IMG/VR virus record: IMGVR_UViG_3300025890_000122
Location: 1-27,669 of that record
DNA: 27,669 nt
Source: a virus
Strand: one strand, 5' to 3'
Below are positions 7,701 through 16,749 of this stretch, in pieces (within the stretch, counting starts at the first letter, position 1; each line of letters begins with the position of its first letter). The notes beneath the pieces were generated by a model. It ran no database searches, was not told where the DNA came from, and saw only the letters and a list, made by a program, of their open reading frames with translations. The translations under genes were made by a program, and so were the position numbers.

Positions 7701-10648
7701 TTACTTAAAGGTAAAATATCATTAGCAGAGCAGAACGTTGCTAAGGCAGAATCTTCAGGTTGCTGTACTGTAGCTTTGGTTTCAAAATCTCCACCCTCGT
7801 CTCTCGAAAAGTTCAGTGTTAGGCCGTTTGCCTCAGAAATAGTAAATACGTCTGAACTGCTTTGATATATCATACTATAATTTTTAACATAAACAGTTGG
7901 AAGATTAGTATACTTGTAAGTAGTAACAGTATCAAAGAGTAGGGAGTCTGAACCAAGTAGATCACTTGTTGAAGTTTGAGTTTTAGTTGTGCTAATAGTC
8001 CCTGCAGTGATCGCTGCCTCTAATCTCTGCCTCAACTGGTCACTCTTCGAGTCTGACACCTCTCGTGAAGTATAGAGCACAACTTTTCCATTTCTAGAAG
8101 AATTGAAGTGGGCTACTAGCATCGAAGCTGAAAGAGTTTGTTTGTGCGTATAATTTCCTACTGAAAAAGATATATGTACGTTTTTTTCTGATTCAGCTGC
8201 AACTTTTATGGCGTTTCGAGCGAAGGTGTCATCATAAAGTTCATGAAAATCTAATCCGTATGCGTGTTTATACACAGTCCTAGTTTGAGGTGTACCGTAC
8301 TTATCGATCACAAAGATTTCACTCTTTGCTTGTTGCTCATAATAAAAATCTACGGAATTTAGAGAGAAAACGGAAGTTCCATCAATTACAAGACCTCCTA
8401 CATCAAAAAGATTGTTTCCTGTCGTGGGATTAACCGTAGCGTCTGTAATTTCAGGGGTACTATCATTTCCAGTGTACCACTCTGCACGCATTACCCAGTC
8501 CACACTAGTATTACTCGCCGAAGGTCGCATAGTTATCTTTCCGGCGGTACCATTATTAATTTGGTCAAGTATACTTTGGGTAGAGCCTGTAGTAGCCCCC
8601 AATCTAAATCTGTAGTCTACTTGAGCAAAAGGATCGTACTGTACCCATTTGTCAATAATTTGACAAGCAGTGCCATTACTTGATACAGTAGGGTCGCCTA
8701 CAAATACATGTACTATATCTCCAAGGTTATAGTTAGAGTGTAAAGTTTGATCAACAACTGCTTTATAGCTACCATCATAGTTTATACAATTTACATATTT
8801 ACCTTTTACAACATAATCAAACTTGGGCTGCTGCCCAGAAGAAGCATTAATTTTATCTTTTTGCAAAACATATGCAGTATCGGCTAATGTGTGATTTTTA
8901 TTCCAGTAGTCTTTTTTACTATAACCAGCTTTAGGCTTATAAAATAGCTGTTGTATTTTGAAGCCATTATTCTCTGCTACAGCCCCCGTCTGTATATCGG
9001 CGTTTTGGTTTAAAAATCCTGCATGAAAAGTTACATCAATAGTATCAGTATCTCCTCTAAAATCAAACTTAAATGTCTTATTATGCGTAATTCCAACATT
9101 ACTAGTAGAGTAAAGATCAGTTGCAGGTGCAGAAGTGCCTCCCATTGCTTCTGTAAAGCTTACCTCGTGTGTTCCATTTAAGCTAAACTGCACGACTTGG
9201 TCCTCTGGATCAACTGACGGGTCAGTGAAGGCATTCCCGCTATAAACTGTTCCTACCGCCTCCGCCCACTGCGCGAGGCGAGCAACTTTATAGTCCCCTC
9301 CTAAAACACTTCCCTTATCCATTACGCCTACACAAATAGTTCCTGAATAATTGCCTGCAGGAACTCCCGCACCTCTATTAAGACTATCTGCTTCGTCTCT
9401 ACAGACGAGCCCTTCGCCTTCTATAATAACATCGTAAATGGCCCTTATAGGCCCCTCGGATATAACATTTATATTGTAAAGGGTACTATCTTCATTCGTG
9501 CCCGTAGTACTGCCTTCTACCGCTCCAAGTTCTCCTAGCTCTATATCGGCAAACACAGGAATGGTTTCAATTTTATTAACACCATACACAACAGGAATAA
9601 ATTTTGATGCTAAATTAATACTTATATCTAATTCTTCGGCAACTTTGTAAGTTTCCTGTTCCATAGAATAGCTTTGCTTAAGCCCAAAAAAGCTACTTTT
9701 CTTTCTTAGTTTTGGTCTCGTCTTTGTTTGAATATAAGGTGCCAGTACATTTAAAGATTTATCAGCATGCTCAAATCCAAAATCTGAGCCATATTGTGGT
9801 TTTATTAAAGAATCTTCTACCGTAACACCAGAGCCGTCTAAAGCTCTATGAAACTCATCGGCAGTTAATCTTCCTTGAACTCGTACAAAATCGCCCCAAT
9901 GACTTGTAAGAGTCCATCTCATTTCAGATTTACCTGCAGCACTGTCTTTTAGTGACCCCTTTGAAATAATACCTTTAAATAGGAGTACAGGAGCCCCATA
10001 CAAAACTCCTGTTTTGGGGTTCGCAAAGCACCTATAAACATCTACAGTTTTATTAATATAGCTTTGAAAGTTAAGTGCCGTTAAAGAACTAGATGTTAAA
10101 GCGGTGATAGCGCCAGAGTTATAAGTAGCTGTAACTTGAGCCCCTGACACGGCACTAGTAGCTGTAATTGCTGTAATATCAATGCTTGTACCAGAACGAA
10201 TTCTATTCAACCGAGCAGTAAAGTCTACTCCGCTGCCTTCAAACTTTACTTCATCTCCTACTTGAAATCCTGATTGAAAAAGATCCAAGTCAACAGTAGC
10301 AGTTGTTGAGCCTCCTGCGGCTAGCTGAGAGCATGTTAAAGTTACAATAGCATTTCGACCCAAGCTGTTGGCACTTAGACTAAGAGACATTCCAGTAGCT
10401 TTTGCTTCTGTATTTTCGATTACGTCCCCTACTTTTCCAAATTGAGTTGGGTTATACGTCTGATTATCAAAGTCTACAGGATATGGAGCATCAGTAAGAT
10501 ATACAAAGTTTGTATCCGGAACAGTTTGATTATTCTTTTCATAGTTAATATTTGAAGGTTTTTCAAACTTAACAAGATGATATACCTGTAAAGGTACGTT
10601 ATCTACAAGTGCGTTTTTGAGAGCATTGTCTACATTACGAAGAGCCAT
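4796..10648 (-). CDS. Tail tip / central hub protein, gpL-like N-terminus fused to lambda J-like body
   Basis: This 1950-aa protein follows the tape measure and distal tail genes, the place of the lambda tip genes. Residues from about 1 to 280 resemble a gpL-like minor tail domain (a segment near 215-240 reads YGAPVLLFKGIISKGSLKD, then a WTLTSHWGDF motif). From about 290 a J-like hub begins: VVYGVNKIETIPVFAD near 350, ALILLDYLMNKRFGKGL near 1035 (a recognisable J-family signature), and a conserved block at about 1286-1325 with FNGILRYSNGKYYLDM. A fibronectin-III-like segment starts near 1508 (RPINLIASQIVESEG). The protein should close the tail tip and carry the fibers; it has no signal peptide, as expected for a virion protein. 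Separate K-like (peptidase) and I-like genes are absent here. The start ATG has AAGGA upstream in the 9-base gap. The stop overlaps the fiber start by one base. The family call is firm; domain borders are approximate. Confidence 0.88.
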   Translation of the reverse strand: MALRNVDNALKNALVDNVPLQVYHLVKFEKPSNINYEKNNQTVPDTNFVYLTDAPYPVDFDNQTYNPTQFGKVGDVIENTEAKATGMSLSLSANSLGRNAIVTLTCSQLAAGGSTTATVDLDLFQSGFQVGDEVKFEGSGVDFTARLNRIRSGTSIDITAITATSAVSGAQVTATYNSGAITALTSSSLTALNFQSYINKTVDVYRCFANPKTGVLYGAPVLLFKGIISKGSLKDSAAGKSEMRWTLTSHWGDFVRVQGRLTADEFHRALDGSGVTVEDSLIKPQYGSDFGFEHADKSLNVLAPYIQTKTRPKLRKKSSFFGLKQSYSMEQETYKVAEELDISINLASKFIPVVYGVNKIETIPVFADIELGELGAVEGSTTGTNEDSTLYNINVISEGPIRAIYDVIIEGEGLVCRDEADSLNRGAGVPAGNYSGTICVGVMDKGSVLGGDYKVARLAQWAEAVGTVYSGNAFTDPSVDPEDQVVQFSLNGTHEVSFTEAMGGTSAPATDLYSTSNVGITHNKTFKFDFRGDTDTIDVTFHAGFLNQNADIQTGAVAENNGFKIQQLFYKPKAGYSKKDYWNKNHTLADTAYVLQKDKINASSGQQPKFDYVVKGKYVNCINYDGSYKAVVDQTLHSNYNLGDIVHVFVGDPTVSSNGTACQIIDKWVQYDPFAQVDYRFRLGATTGSTQSILDQINNGTAGKITMRPSASNTSVDWVMRAEWYTGNDSTPEITDATVNPTTGNNLFDVGGLVIDGTSVFSLNSVDFYYEQQAKSEIFVIDKYGTPQTRTVYKHAYGLDFHELYDDTFARNAIKVAAESEKNVHISFSVGNYTHKQTLSASMLVAHFNSSRNGKVVLYTSREVSDSKSDQLRQRLEAAITAGTISTTKTQTSTSDLLGSDSLLFDTVTTYKYTNLPTVYVKNYSMIYQSSSDVFTISEANGLTLNFSRDEGGDFETKATVQQPEDSALATFCSANDILPLSKDIITRSNESVLTNLKYSYGQRSSDVIQDEVEGESSQYQAVISAQDARVTNNPALILLDYLMNKRFGKGLTADLIDIPSFKEAALTCDTRSDVTVIVEAHDTKLASYSVGDICRYPANTAEPLIFQGEISKIELTVAKLESQGNINNISQITFTNCIGKLGKKWVKNEKYFLNDVVWSQTDPGSNRIILSTDNPGTEGIAIDEPSRLIPSQSTVTLKNITANNSTFYIDRTRYRVWGTATAASQDYSDEKAFSAPSGNPLVKQIQSIRNSLQVVGGYSLYDSDEVKYWKYVGWETWEQRWVTRHQINPVIDTSQKLFDNVNTLLQQFNGILRYSNGKYYLDMKVKAKPISEFDANTEVITEHDIIGDIKIDDKGISKTFNAFSAQLTDPALVFENRTISFFNSDYLNQDKGIQRQGTFRAPAITNYFNARIQIEQALEESRAGLTISFKMPPKGYLLLAGNIIAITYPNFNWTNKLFRIESIKVQSDLLVDVVAREHDDNAYIISHMANDLVQAYDEGDTNSTPLATRPINLIASQIVESEGAVGGIELNWENTGSYSPSTHSIEVWMNPTNGNFSGASNILTVSGTTTIDPILQEQGTTERWYWIRYKIVRGLKSQSTNLDSIFSNYYPDITEEGVRGFGTASLPERIHGIPKGATSNTAAKISTDSSSEFFSLSSAWTVDPEFGGTIPSGAYVMQRLTEPLGAKRYQFVWNGQRVGNYKWRGANDTHTLSDIKLLDGGEEYTIGSLQASYSTTTTVANGTRNWDYYAIKSTRTDGIAQGSEEFIFDAYPAILASQGAPGNPANVTEANAVVDLSNVADNDTRELYVIFDHNVPKCFLAEWDVSTNNYGPDYWRDIGDGSATLDTAWTAISGTSFTRDSGYTITGVGTTFTTDFQEGDVVAYTDTELTSSSSVVGETSAFVVQIISDTQIRLDRLSPSASTINYLYRTAYRPDTTNDAVIAQIDRGS

Positions 10649-10657
10649 ATAAATTCC

Positions 10658-11317
10658 TTATGATAAAGTTTCTTCTAATTTAACAGAAAAAGAATAAAGG
10701 CCAGAAGAATCGAGTGAATAGTCTACAGTGTTGCCTACGGCAATTGCGCGAATTTTTGGATTAGCCACCTCAAAAGTTATTGTAGCACTTCCAGTTGTAT
10801 CTACTTTTCGTTGTAATGTAGGTGTTACATATAGATAATGATTACTGCTATCAATTGCAGTTATTTTGTATGCTTTTTTATGTGTAGCATCAGTAGAATC
10901 AGATACAGTAAGTAAATCCCCTTTCTGAATATTGGCAGAATTTGTTACAGCCAAATACTGCTGCCCTGCAGGTTGAGAAAGACTTGCTGCTACAGTTGTA
11001 GTAATACTTCCTGCGTTGCTATACTGAGGAAGATTTACAAAAAACGCCTCTTGAAAAGACTGTCTTTGTAAAAGAAAGGGGTATACAGTATTAAATTGCG
11101 TTTTTGTCAACTTATTATAGGTAATATCAATTTTCCATTGATGGTACTGATTAATTCTACGGTATGTAATTCCAGATCGAGAACGATCAGTTAGTACGTC
11201 TTGAACTGAGGATAATTTTACAGTTTTATAGCCTGGGCCTGCAACACCCCCACTAAGGTCTTGGCCTGCTTCGTCAATAGTATTAACGGGATCTGGTAGT
11301 ATATTTTGAACTGCCAT
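10658..11317 (-). CDS. Distal tail / minor tail protein
   Basis: This 219-aa protein sits between the tape measure (2-base gap) and the tip protein (9-base gap), where siphophages encode the distal tail or gpM-type protein that joins tube to tip. The N-terminal half contains a typical pattern of these proteins: a segment on the input geometry (SGITYRRINQYHQWKIDITY), then KxQFNTVYPFLLQRQ, and an aromatic strand (EAFFVNLPQYSN). The middle (residues about 95-175) looks like an inserted beta domain rich in Ser/Thr, and the end (VDYSLDSSGLYSFSVKLEETLS) returns to the core fold. Assignment rests on position and these sequence patterns. It could be called Dit-like or gpM-like; I cannot separate the two without a structure comparison. 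Confidence 0.7.
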   Translation of the reverse strand: MAVQNILPDPVNTIDEAGQDLSGGVAGPGYKTVKLSSVQDVLTDRSRSGITYRRINQYHQWKIDITYNKLTKTQFNTVYPFLLQRQSFQEAFFVNLPQYSNAGSITTTVAASLSQPAGQQYLAVTNSANIQKGDLLTVSDSTDATHKKAYKITAIDSSNHYLYVTPTLQRKVDTTGSATITFEVANPKIRAIAVGNTVDYSLDSSGLYSFSVKLEETLS

Positions 11318-11319
11318 TC

Positions 11320-14300
11320 TTAGTACTCCTGAATGCTTATAGACTCAAGAAAAGTCTCGCCATTCGCATTTGCTGCGTCTCTCAGCATACCTATAATGTT
11401 ACCACGTTGATTCATTAAAATATCTTCCACTCCATCAGCGTCTAGTGCTGTGATGTTAATATTTGCATTGATTGGTGCACCCAGTTGTGAAGTTTCATCA
11501 GACGGTACAATTGTTCCAGGACGCTCAGGAACAAACATTTCCGGTCCCTGCTCGCCTACCATGAATGCAGTATTTCCGCCATTTGCACGATACTTCATAC
11601 CGCTTGCAGCAGGTCGGAAGTTTTCCGGACCTCCAATGCCTTGAGCTCCTCGGAAGTATGCAATCTCTCCTCCAGCTCCTTGCGACTTGGCAAGGTCTGT
11701 TGTAGTACGTCGCTCTCCTACGTTAATTTGGGTGGGAGCAGAAGCGCCTGCGTCGGGAGAGCTACCACCGCCTTGATAAGAAGTCGAAGAAATTGCTGCA
11801 AGCTGTGCTGCACCCATTGCTGCAGCCATTGCCGCCATTGCTATATTGCCCGGGAACGGCGTCGTGGCCATAGCATTCATGATAGCTTGAGCCGTGCCCA
11901 TAATTACTCCGGCCATTTTCATCTTTTTATCTTGTTCGAAAGCCTTACGCTTAATCTTATCTTTCTTCGCTTCTAGTGCTTTAATTTTTGCAATACTTTC
12001 TTTTGACTTACCGTCTTTCTTCTTTTCTGCGGCAATTTCTTTGTCGATTGCTGACACAGCTTGATTTGCCTTTGCCTGTTGCATTGCACCGATAGCCGAA
12101 ATAGTAGCTCCAACTGCCTGCATTGCAGTTTGAACAGTAAGTCCTCCGTTCGACATTTCTTCAAATGCAAGACTGAAGGCTTCTCCCATTTGGAGAGCAC
12201 CTTGGCCGATAGCAGACATTAGTGCGCCTTCGGGGCTTAGTTGAGCTAAGTCAGACATAAACCCTTCTGTTTGCTCTTTTAAGAAAGCAAACTTTTCAGA
12301 AGTAGTGCCTTGATTCATTACACCTTCGGGGTCTGCCATATCTTGGGCAACCCCTGTTATAGCGCCCGTCATTCCTTCAGGCGCGCCCATGCGTACTGCA
12401 GTGTCTCCTGCAATACCAATGCTTTCTTGCGAAAGCCCTACATTACTTTGCTTAAGTGCCGCGATTTCTCTTTCAATTTCTAGTTTTCTTTCTAAAGTGG
12501 TGACTTCGGCATCAAGCTCAGTTTGAAGTATTTTAATCTGCTCATTATTAAGAGCTTCTTGAGCTGAGATTGCTTTTTGAATTATGCCCCTTTCTCGTAA
12601 CAAAGCTATACGTGCTTGTTCTAACTGTACAGCTTGCTGCTCTGCGGGGGTTTGTTGCAGTTGCCGTCTTTGTAAATCTTTTCTTTTAGCTATTAAAGCT
12701 GTAAGTTTTACTTCTTTTTCAAGAGCAGTTGTAGAGTCTCCCTGACGATCACGAGTTAAATTATATATCTCTCTTTCTAGGTCTCTTATTTGGCGATTTA
12801 CAATAACTTGCTCTTTCGTATTTGCGATCCTTTCTTGGCCTGCAGCTCTTAAAGCCTCTACACTCGCCATTCCTTGGTCTACTTCGAGTCTAGCTCTTCG
12901 TTCTTCATTGGCCCTTATTTTTGCATCAGCAGCTCCAGTCATTATTATTTTATTAAACTCTGCTGAACTTTTGAGAAGCCCCTCCATCTCAGACCTCACA
13001 TTAGATATATTAATTGGAGATACACTATCAACAGCAGAGGGAGAAGTATCTCCATGAATCGCTTTTAGATCTTTAATTCTTGCTTGCTCAAACTCAATCT
13101 GCTTTGCTAATAGCATAAAGTCTAGCCTAGTTGCTTCTAATCTGTTACTTAAAGCTTTATCTTCCATTGCCAACTTTCGAGATAAAAAATTCTCTTCGAT
13201 GGCAAGATCTTCTTCTGGAGTCAGTGCTCTGCCTACTTCTTGGCTCTTTGTTGCTTTTGCTGCTCGCATCTCAAGGTCTAGAGTACTCTGCTGTAAAGAA
13301 GCTAACTTTTGTGCAATTGAAAGATTTCTTCGGCGAGCTCCTACAATTGCAGTTACAACTGTAAGACTTTTTTCTTCATCTGTAACTCTTTTTGCTTCAA
13401 GCCGAGACCGCTGCGCCGCTATGTCTGCGAGCTCTCGGGTTTTCTTAAGGCCTTCGTCCATGAATTGGGCTGTTTTCTCTCTGGCATCAAGAGCCACTAA
13501 CTCTTGGTCCAAAGATTGATTTTGTAAGTCTACTTGTAAACCAGCTGCAAAAGCATTATTTTTCGCGACTTTCCCTACTTCTTTTGATTGTTGTGTAAGC
13601 TCTTTTGCTTTTTCTACTGCTTTTATATAGGAAATATCTAGTTTTTCTATTTCGTCTGCCAAAACTCCTGCAACATCTTGTAGTTCAGGCATTGAGCCTG
13701 TAACTATTAAGAGTTTTTTACCTATTTCCATTAGATCTTTAAGATCTGCGTCTGCTATACCAGTAGCTAAGCCTTCTACGCTTTCAGATGCTTTCTTTGC
13801 TTCATTATCTAGAGCTCTCAGTCGTTGAATTGTATCAGCCATGGGGCCCCTAGCTGATCTGCCCAAATCAGCAAAAGCTGTTTTAACTTCGGATATCGCT
13901 CCACCAACTCCGTCAATAGAGCTATCTACACTTGAGAGCGGCTTAACAAAGTTCTCAACAAGTTGTTGAGCGGTGCCGGTATCTTTTCCGGCATTCATTG
14001 CATTAATTATGTCAGTAACTACTCGGACGCCTTCCTTACCTATTGTATCTAATTGATCACTTTTTACTAGGCTTGTAAAAAATCTTTGAGTAGCAAGTGC
14101 AACATTATCACGAGCTTCGGCTTCGCTTTCAGAGTTTTCTATAACTTGATTTATAGTTCCTGATAATTCTCGCATAAGACCTATACGAGTTTTGAGGGTT
14201 GCATTTCCCGCCTCTACAGCGGTTCTATCGCCTGCTAAATATTGGTCGAGTTTACTCGCAACTTTTCCAAAATTATCAAATCTTTCCGTTGCCTCATCAA

Positions 14301-15957
14301 CAACTTTATTTGATCGAGTAAAAAATTCTATCCACTCATCTGGTATAAAAGAAGCAAGAGTGGATGCAATAAAGATAAACATTCCAATACCTGGAATAGC
14401 ATTTAAGAAAGCAGATCCAGCAAATCTAGCTGCTAGTCCTAGGCCTCTAAGGCCATTTTTAGCTAAATTAGCTTTTGCTGCAGTACTTCCAAGAACTTTA
14501 CCTTCTTTCTGGAAAGTTTTCATTGTATCTTTAAATTCTAGTTTGGTTCCTTTTAGGGCGGCAACAAAGCCTCCGATAGCCCCCGCGCCTGCAATCTTAT
14601 CAAATACACCCCCTGCACGCCTACCAGAACGACTTTGTGCGGCAGCCGCAGATCCTGCGGCACCTGCTACTAGTCTTTTAGACTCTGCTGCTTGAAGAGC
14701 TTCTGTTTCTACTCGAAGTTGTCTTATAGCTGCTAATTCTAGCTCTTTTGCTGCAAGAGCCTCTCCACTATATCTTTGTAAGGCTACAGCGCGAAGGGCC
14801 TCAGACTTTTTAAGATTAACTACAGCGATATTTATTTCTTTTGTAGAAAGAGTTCCGGCTTTAAATGCAGGAACCATTTTTTGAATACTAGGGGGAAGTA
14901 CTTTAATACTAGCAGCTAGGTTACCTACTGATTTTTGTTGTGCTAAGAATTCTCTATTTATTACCTTACTGGAAGCTTTAAATGCTTTAGAGGCCTCTGC
15001 CCCCACTTCTCTGTATTTTATAGCAATAGCACCTATAGAGGGCAACAGATTGGAAGCAATACTTCTTGTAAATAGTATTAAAACTCCCAATAAAGCTCCG
15101 GGACTTTGAGCCAAAACATCAACAATAGGCACTAAAACTTTATTTGCCAATTCTAAACCTGCCTGAGCTAAGTTTGCGAAACTAGCTGCAAGCTGATCGT
15201 ATGGATTAGCATCTAAAGCGTCTGCGATTCCTCCGAACTTTTTAAGACCTTGTTCAGTGGTAGCATTCAAAAATGCTTGCTGGCGTTCAAAAGTTGTTAA
15301 TTCTGCCGCAGTTTTATCAAGTGTAGCAGCGTACTCTCGTGTAGCATCGTCAAGCCGTACAATAATTCCTAATTCATCGAGAATTTCTGGCTCTAGCTTT
15401 GCTGTACCTCTAACCAAACGATCTAAAGCGTCGCCCATGTCCCTACCTAAAGCAATTGAGGCACCTTTTGCGACTTTAGTAAGTTTTTCAAGTTGTACAG
15501 TAGAGAATCCTGCTGAAGAAGCTACAGCAGTTGCTCTTAGTGCTTGTTCTGCACTAATAGCACCGTCTGTAATTTCTTGTAGTTTTTTTGCAGTAAAAGG
15601 TAAGTTTCTTCCTGCAGAAGCTCCTACCTCATTCAAACCGGCTGTTAATTGTTCGAAGGCCGCAGCCCTACGAAGAACTCCAAAAGCTGCTGTAAGTGCA
15701 AAGACATTCGCCGCTAAAGTTGCATATGCAGCAACAAGCCCGCTACTTCCGGAACCCATAGTTTGCTGCATCTTACTAAAAGCTTTTGTACTATTAGAGG
15801 TAGCTCCAGCTACTCCTTTTTCCCCTTTATTGTAAGAGCTTCTAGATTTAGTTAACCTTTCTGTAGATTTTGCAGCTTGCTCAGCTTTTTGAGACACGAG
15901 CGAAAGACTTCCGTCATCAGAAATCTTTACCTTAATATTAATTTCATTTTGGGCCAC
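11320..15957 (-). CDS. Tape measure protein
   Basis: At 1545 aa this is the longest alpha-helical protein in the window and follows the chaperone pair, as in lambda. It sets tail length during assembly and is usually ejected with the DNA. Visible hydrophobic helices lie at about residues 73-95, 281-315, 520-538 and an Ala/Met-rich stretch at 1344-1390. The regions in between are long charged heptad-like segments, predicted coiled coil (for example about 690-1240). Near the C-terminus FMVGEQGPEMFVPERPGTIV (about 1462-1481) is a hallmark of tape measure proteins. By the usual rule of about 0.15 nm per residue, it would suggest a tail of roughly 230 nm. The start overlaps the end of the second chaperone ORF by 14 bases, which suggests translational coupling. 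No lysozyme or peptidase motif was seen in it. Confidence 0.93.
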   Translation of the reverse strand: MAQNEINIKVKISDDGSLSLVSQKAEQAAKSTERLTKSRSSYNKGEKGVAGATSNSTKAFSKMQQTMGSGSSGLVAAYATLAANVFALTAAFGVLRRAAAFEQLTAGLNEVGASAGRNLPFTAKKLQEITDGAISAEQALRATAVASSAGFSTVQLEKLTKVAKGASIALGRDMGDALDRLVRGTAKLEPEILDELGIIVRLDDATREYAATLDKTAAELTTFERQQAFLNATTEQGLKKFGGIADALDANPYDQLAASFANLAQAGLELANKVLVPIVDVLAQSPGALLGVLILFTRSIASNLLPSIGAIAIKYREVGAEASKAFKASSKVINREFLAQQKSVGNLAASIKVLPPSIQKMVPAFKAGTLSTKEINIAVVNLKKSEALRAVALQRYSGEALAAKELELAAIRQLRVETEALQAAESKRLVAGAAGSAAAAQSRSGRRAGGVFDKIAGAGAIGGFVAALKGTKLEFKDTMKTFQKEGKVLGSTAAKANLAKNGLRGLGLAARFAGSAFLNAIPGIGMFIFIASTLASFIPDEWIEFFTRSNKVVDEATERFDNFGKVASKLDQYLAGDRTAVEAGNATLKTRIGLMRELSGTINQVIENSESEAEARDNVALATQRFFTSLVKSDQLDTIGKEGVRVVTDIINAMNAGKDTGTAQQLVENFVKPLSSVDSSIDGVGGAISEVKTAFADLGRSARGPMADTIQRLRALDNEAKKASESVEGLATGIADADLKDLMEIGKKLLIVTGSMPELQDVAGVLADEIEKLDISYIKAVEKAKELTQQSKEVGKVAKNNAFAAGLQVDLQNQSLDQELVALDAREKTAQFMDEGLKKTRELADIAAQRSRLEAKRVTDEEKSLTVVTAIVGARRRNLSIAQKLASLQQSTLDLEMRAAKATKSQEVGRALTPEEDLAIEENFLSRKLAMEDKALSNRLEATRLDFMLLAKQIEFEQARIKDLKAIHGDTSPSAVDSVSPINISNVRSEMEGLLKSSAEFNKIIMTGAADAKIRANEERRARLEVDQGMASVEALRAAGQERIANTKEQVIVNRQIRDLEREIYNLTRDRQGDSTTALEKEVKLTALIAKRKDLQRRQLQQTPAEQQAVQLEQARIALLRERGIIQKAISAQEALNNEQIKILQTELDAEVTTLERKLEIEREIAALKQSNVGLSQESIGIAGDTAVRMGAPEGMTGAITGVAQDMADPEGVMNQGTTSEKFAFLKEQTEGFMSDLAQLSPEGALMSAIGQGALQMGEAFSLAFEEMSNGGLTVQTAMQAVGATISAIGAMQQAKANQAVSAIDKEIAAEKKKDGKSKESIAKIKALEAKKDKIKRKAFEQDKKMKMAGVIMGTAQAIMNAMATTPFPGNIAMAAMAAAMGAAQLAAISSTSYQGGGSSPDAGASAPTQINVGERRTTTDLAKSQGAGGEIAYFRGAQGIGGPENFRPAASGMKYRANGGNTAFMVGEQGPEMFVPERPGTIVPSDETSQLGAPINANINITALDADGVEDILMNQRGNIIGMLRDAANANGETFLESISIQEY

Positions 15958-16276
15958 TCGTTTTTCTCTTTAGCTTATCTCGCTCCTTCTTTAAACTTTC
16001 AGAAGACTTTTTGATAGCTCTTGAGTCCAGAAAATTTAATACATCCATTAAAAGTTCTGTATCATTTACTCCATACACATCAGTAAGTATAGGTAAGTTA
16101 GTATAATCTTTTCCAATATATCCAATATCTGGATATACTCTATCTCCTAAAAGATTAAATACATTTATTGCACTTATTACATCTTCCGGGAAGTCTTCCC
16201 AAGTAGGGGGTATTTCATCTTCTACCGGATCTTGCCCTAGCTGCTCCATCATCTCAAAATAACGCTCTTGCGTCAT
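15944..16276 (-). CDS. Tail assembly chaperone, T-like frame (probably made as a frameshifted GT fusion)
   Basis: This 110-aa ORF (MTQERYFEMMEQLGQ...) has the composition and position of the T part of the lambda gpG/gpGT chaperone pair, directly before the tape measure. The frame stays open upstream of the ATG, reading LERLEKLYNNLEAN straight into MTQERYF, so a longer domain is clearly encoded. The first upstream stop in this frame is a TAG around 16344-16342. The natural product is therefore likely a fusion of the upstream 147-aa protein to this frame, about 263-264 aa, made by a +1 or -2 ribosomal shift. Independent starts at the ATG are also possible: an AGAGG stands about five bases ahead of it. 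The GT form binds the tape measure in lambda; here that is by analogy. Confidence 0.8.
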   Translation of the reverse strand: MTQERYFEMMEQLGQDPVEDEIPPTWEDFPEDVISAINVFNLLGDRVYPDIGYIGKDYTNLPILTDVYGVNDTELLMDVLNFLDSRAIKKSSESLKKERDKLKRKTSGPK

Positions 16277-16292
16277 GTTGGCCTCTAGATTG

Positions 16293-16344
16293 TTATACAG
16301 CTTCTCCAGTCTCTCCAGTACTTGATCCTTTTGAGTCTGTACGA
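16293..16344 (-). promoter_or_regulatory. Putative programmed +1 / -2 frameshift window between the two chaperone frames
   Basis: The downstream frame is +1 (equivalently -2) relative to the upstream one, and is open from the TAG at about 16342 to the upstream gene's stop at 16293. Two candidate slip sites are visible. At 16331-16328 an AAA codon is followed by G, so Lys-tRNA can move +1 from AAA to AAG. At 16315-16311 the run GGAGAG lets the Glu-tRNA on GAG move back two bases onto another GAG with full pairing; a weaker copy (GGAGAA) follows six bases later. No classic -1 heptamer fits because the frame relation is wrong. The choice between sites is inference. Confidence 0.6.
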
Positions 16345-16736
16345 AAGTTGTCTAAATCAAAGACTACCTCATTGAGCCATGTATCGAATTCTGTAGAGGA
16401 AGAGACAAGAACTTCTGCGTTTTCTGCAGTATAGGGAAGTTCTTCTGACATATCTTTGTTATCTGTATCAATAAGTAGTAGAGTTTCCAAGTTTGCAAGA
16501 GTAAGGCCTTCCCACCCTTTGATAACTGAGTTACTAAACTCTGTTACAAACTTTTCTTCGTCTAGAGTTTCTACCACTTGACGAGTCTTTCTATCAAATT
16601 TTTGTACCGTGCAACGCTTTCGAAGATTAGTTAACTCTTTACGAGAAAGGTTTGCAACTTTGACCTTAAAGTCTGTAAGCCCGGGAAAGTCTACCCAAAC
16701 TTCTTTAACGTCAACCATTAATTTTTTTAAATCCAT
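16293..16736 (-). CDS. Tail assembly chaperone, G-like
   Basis: This 147-aa ORF lies two genes upstream of the tape measure and directly before the T-like frame, matching lambda gene G in order and size. The sequence starts MDLKKLMVDVKEVWVDFPGL and continues with a FKVKVANLSRKELTNLRKRC segment typical of this family (phage tail tube to chaperone spacing), then an acidic C-terminus. It would keep the tape measure soluble and recruit tube subunits. The start has a good AGGAG (minus strand, in the 13-base gap to the tube-like gene). Ribosomes that do not shift stop at the TAA at 16295-16293. The last six codons overlap the T-like frame. Confidence 0.8.
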   Translation of the reverse strand: MDLKKLMVDVKEVWVDFPGLTDFKVKVANLSRKELTNLRKRCTVQKFDRKTRQVVETLDEEKFVTEFSNSVIKGWEGLTLANLETLLLIDTDNKDMSEELPYTAENAEVLVSSSTEFDTWLNEVVFDLDNFRTDSKGSSTGETGEAV

Positions 16737-16749
16737 TCTAAATTACTCC

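Noticed and set aside
11641-15835. Plus-strand ORFs of up to 192 codons opposite the tape measure, and the minus-strand 75-codon ORF at 11973-12200
   Set aside because: They overlap a well-supported tape measure gene in other frames. Such shadows are common opposite Ala/Glu/Lys-rich helical proteins.
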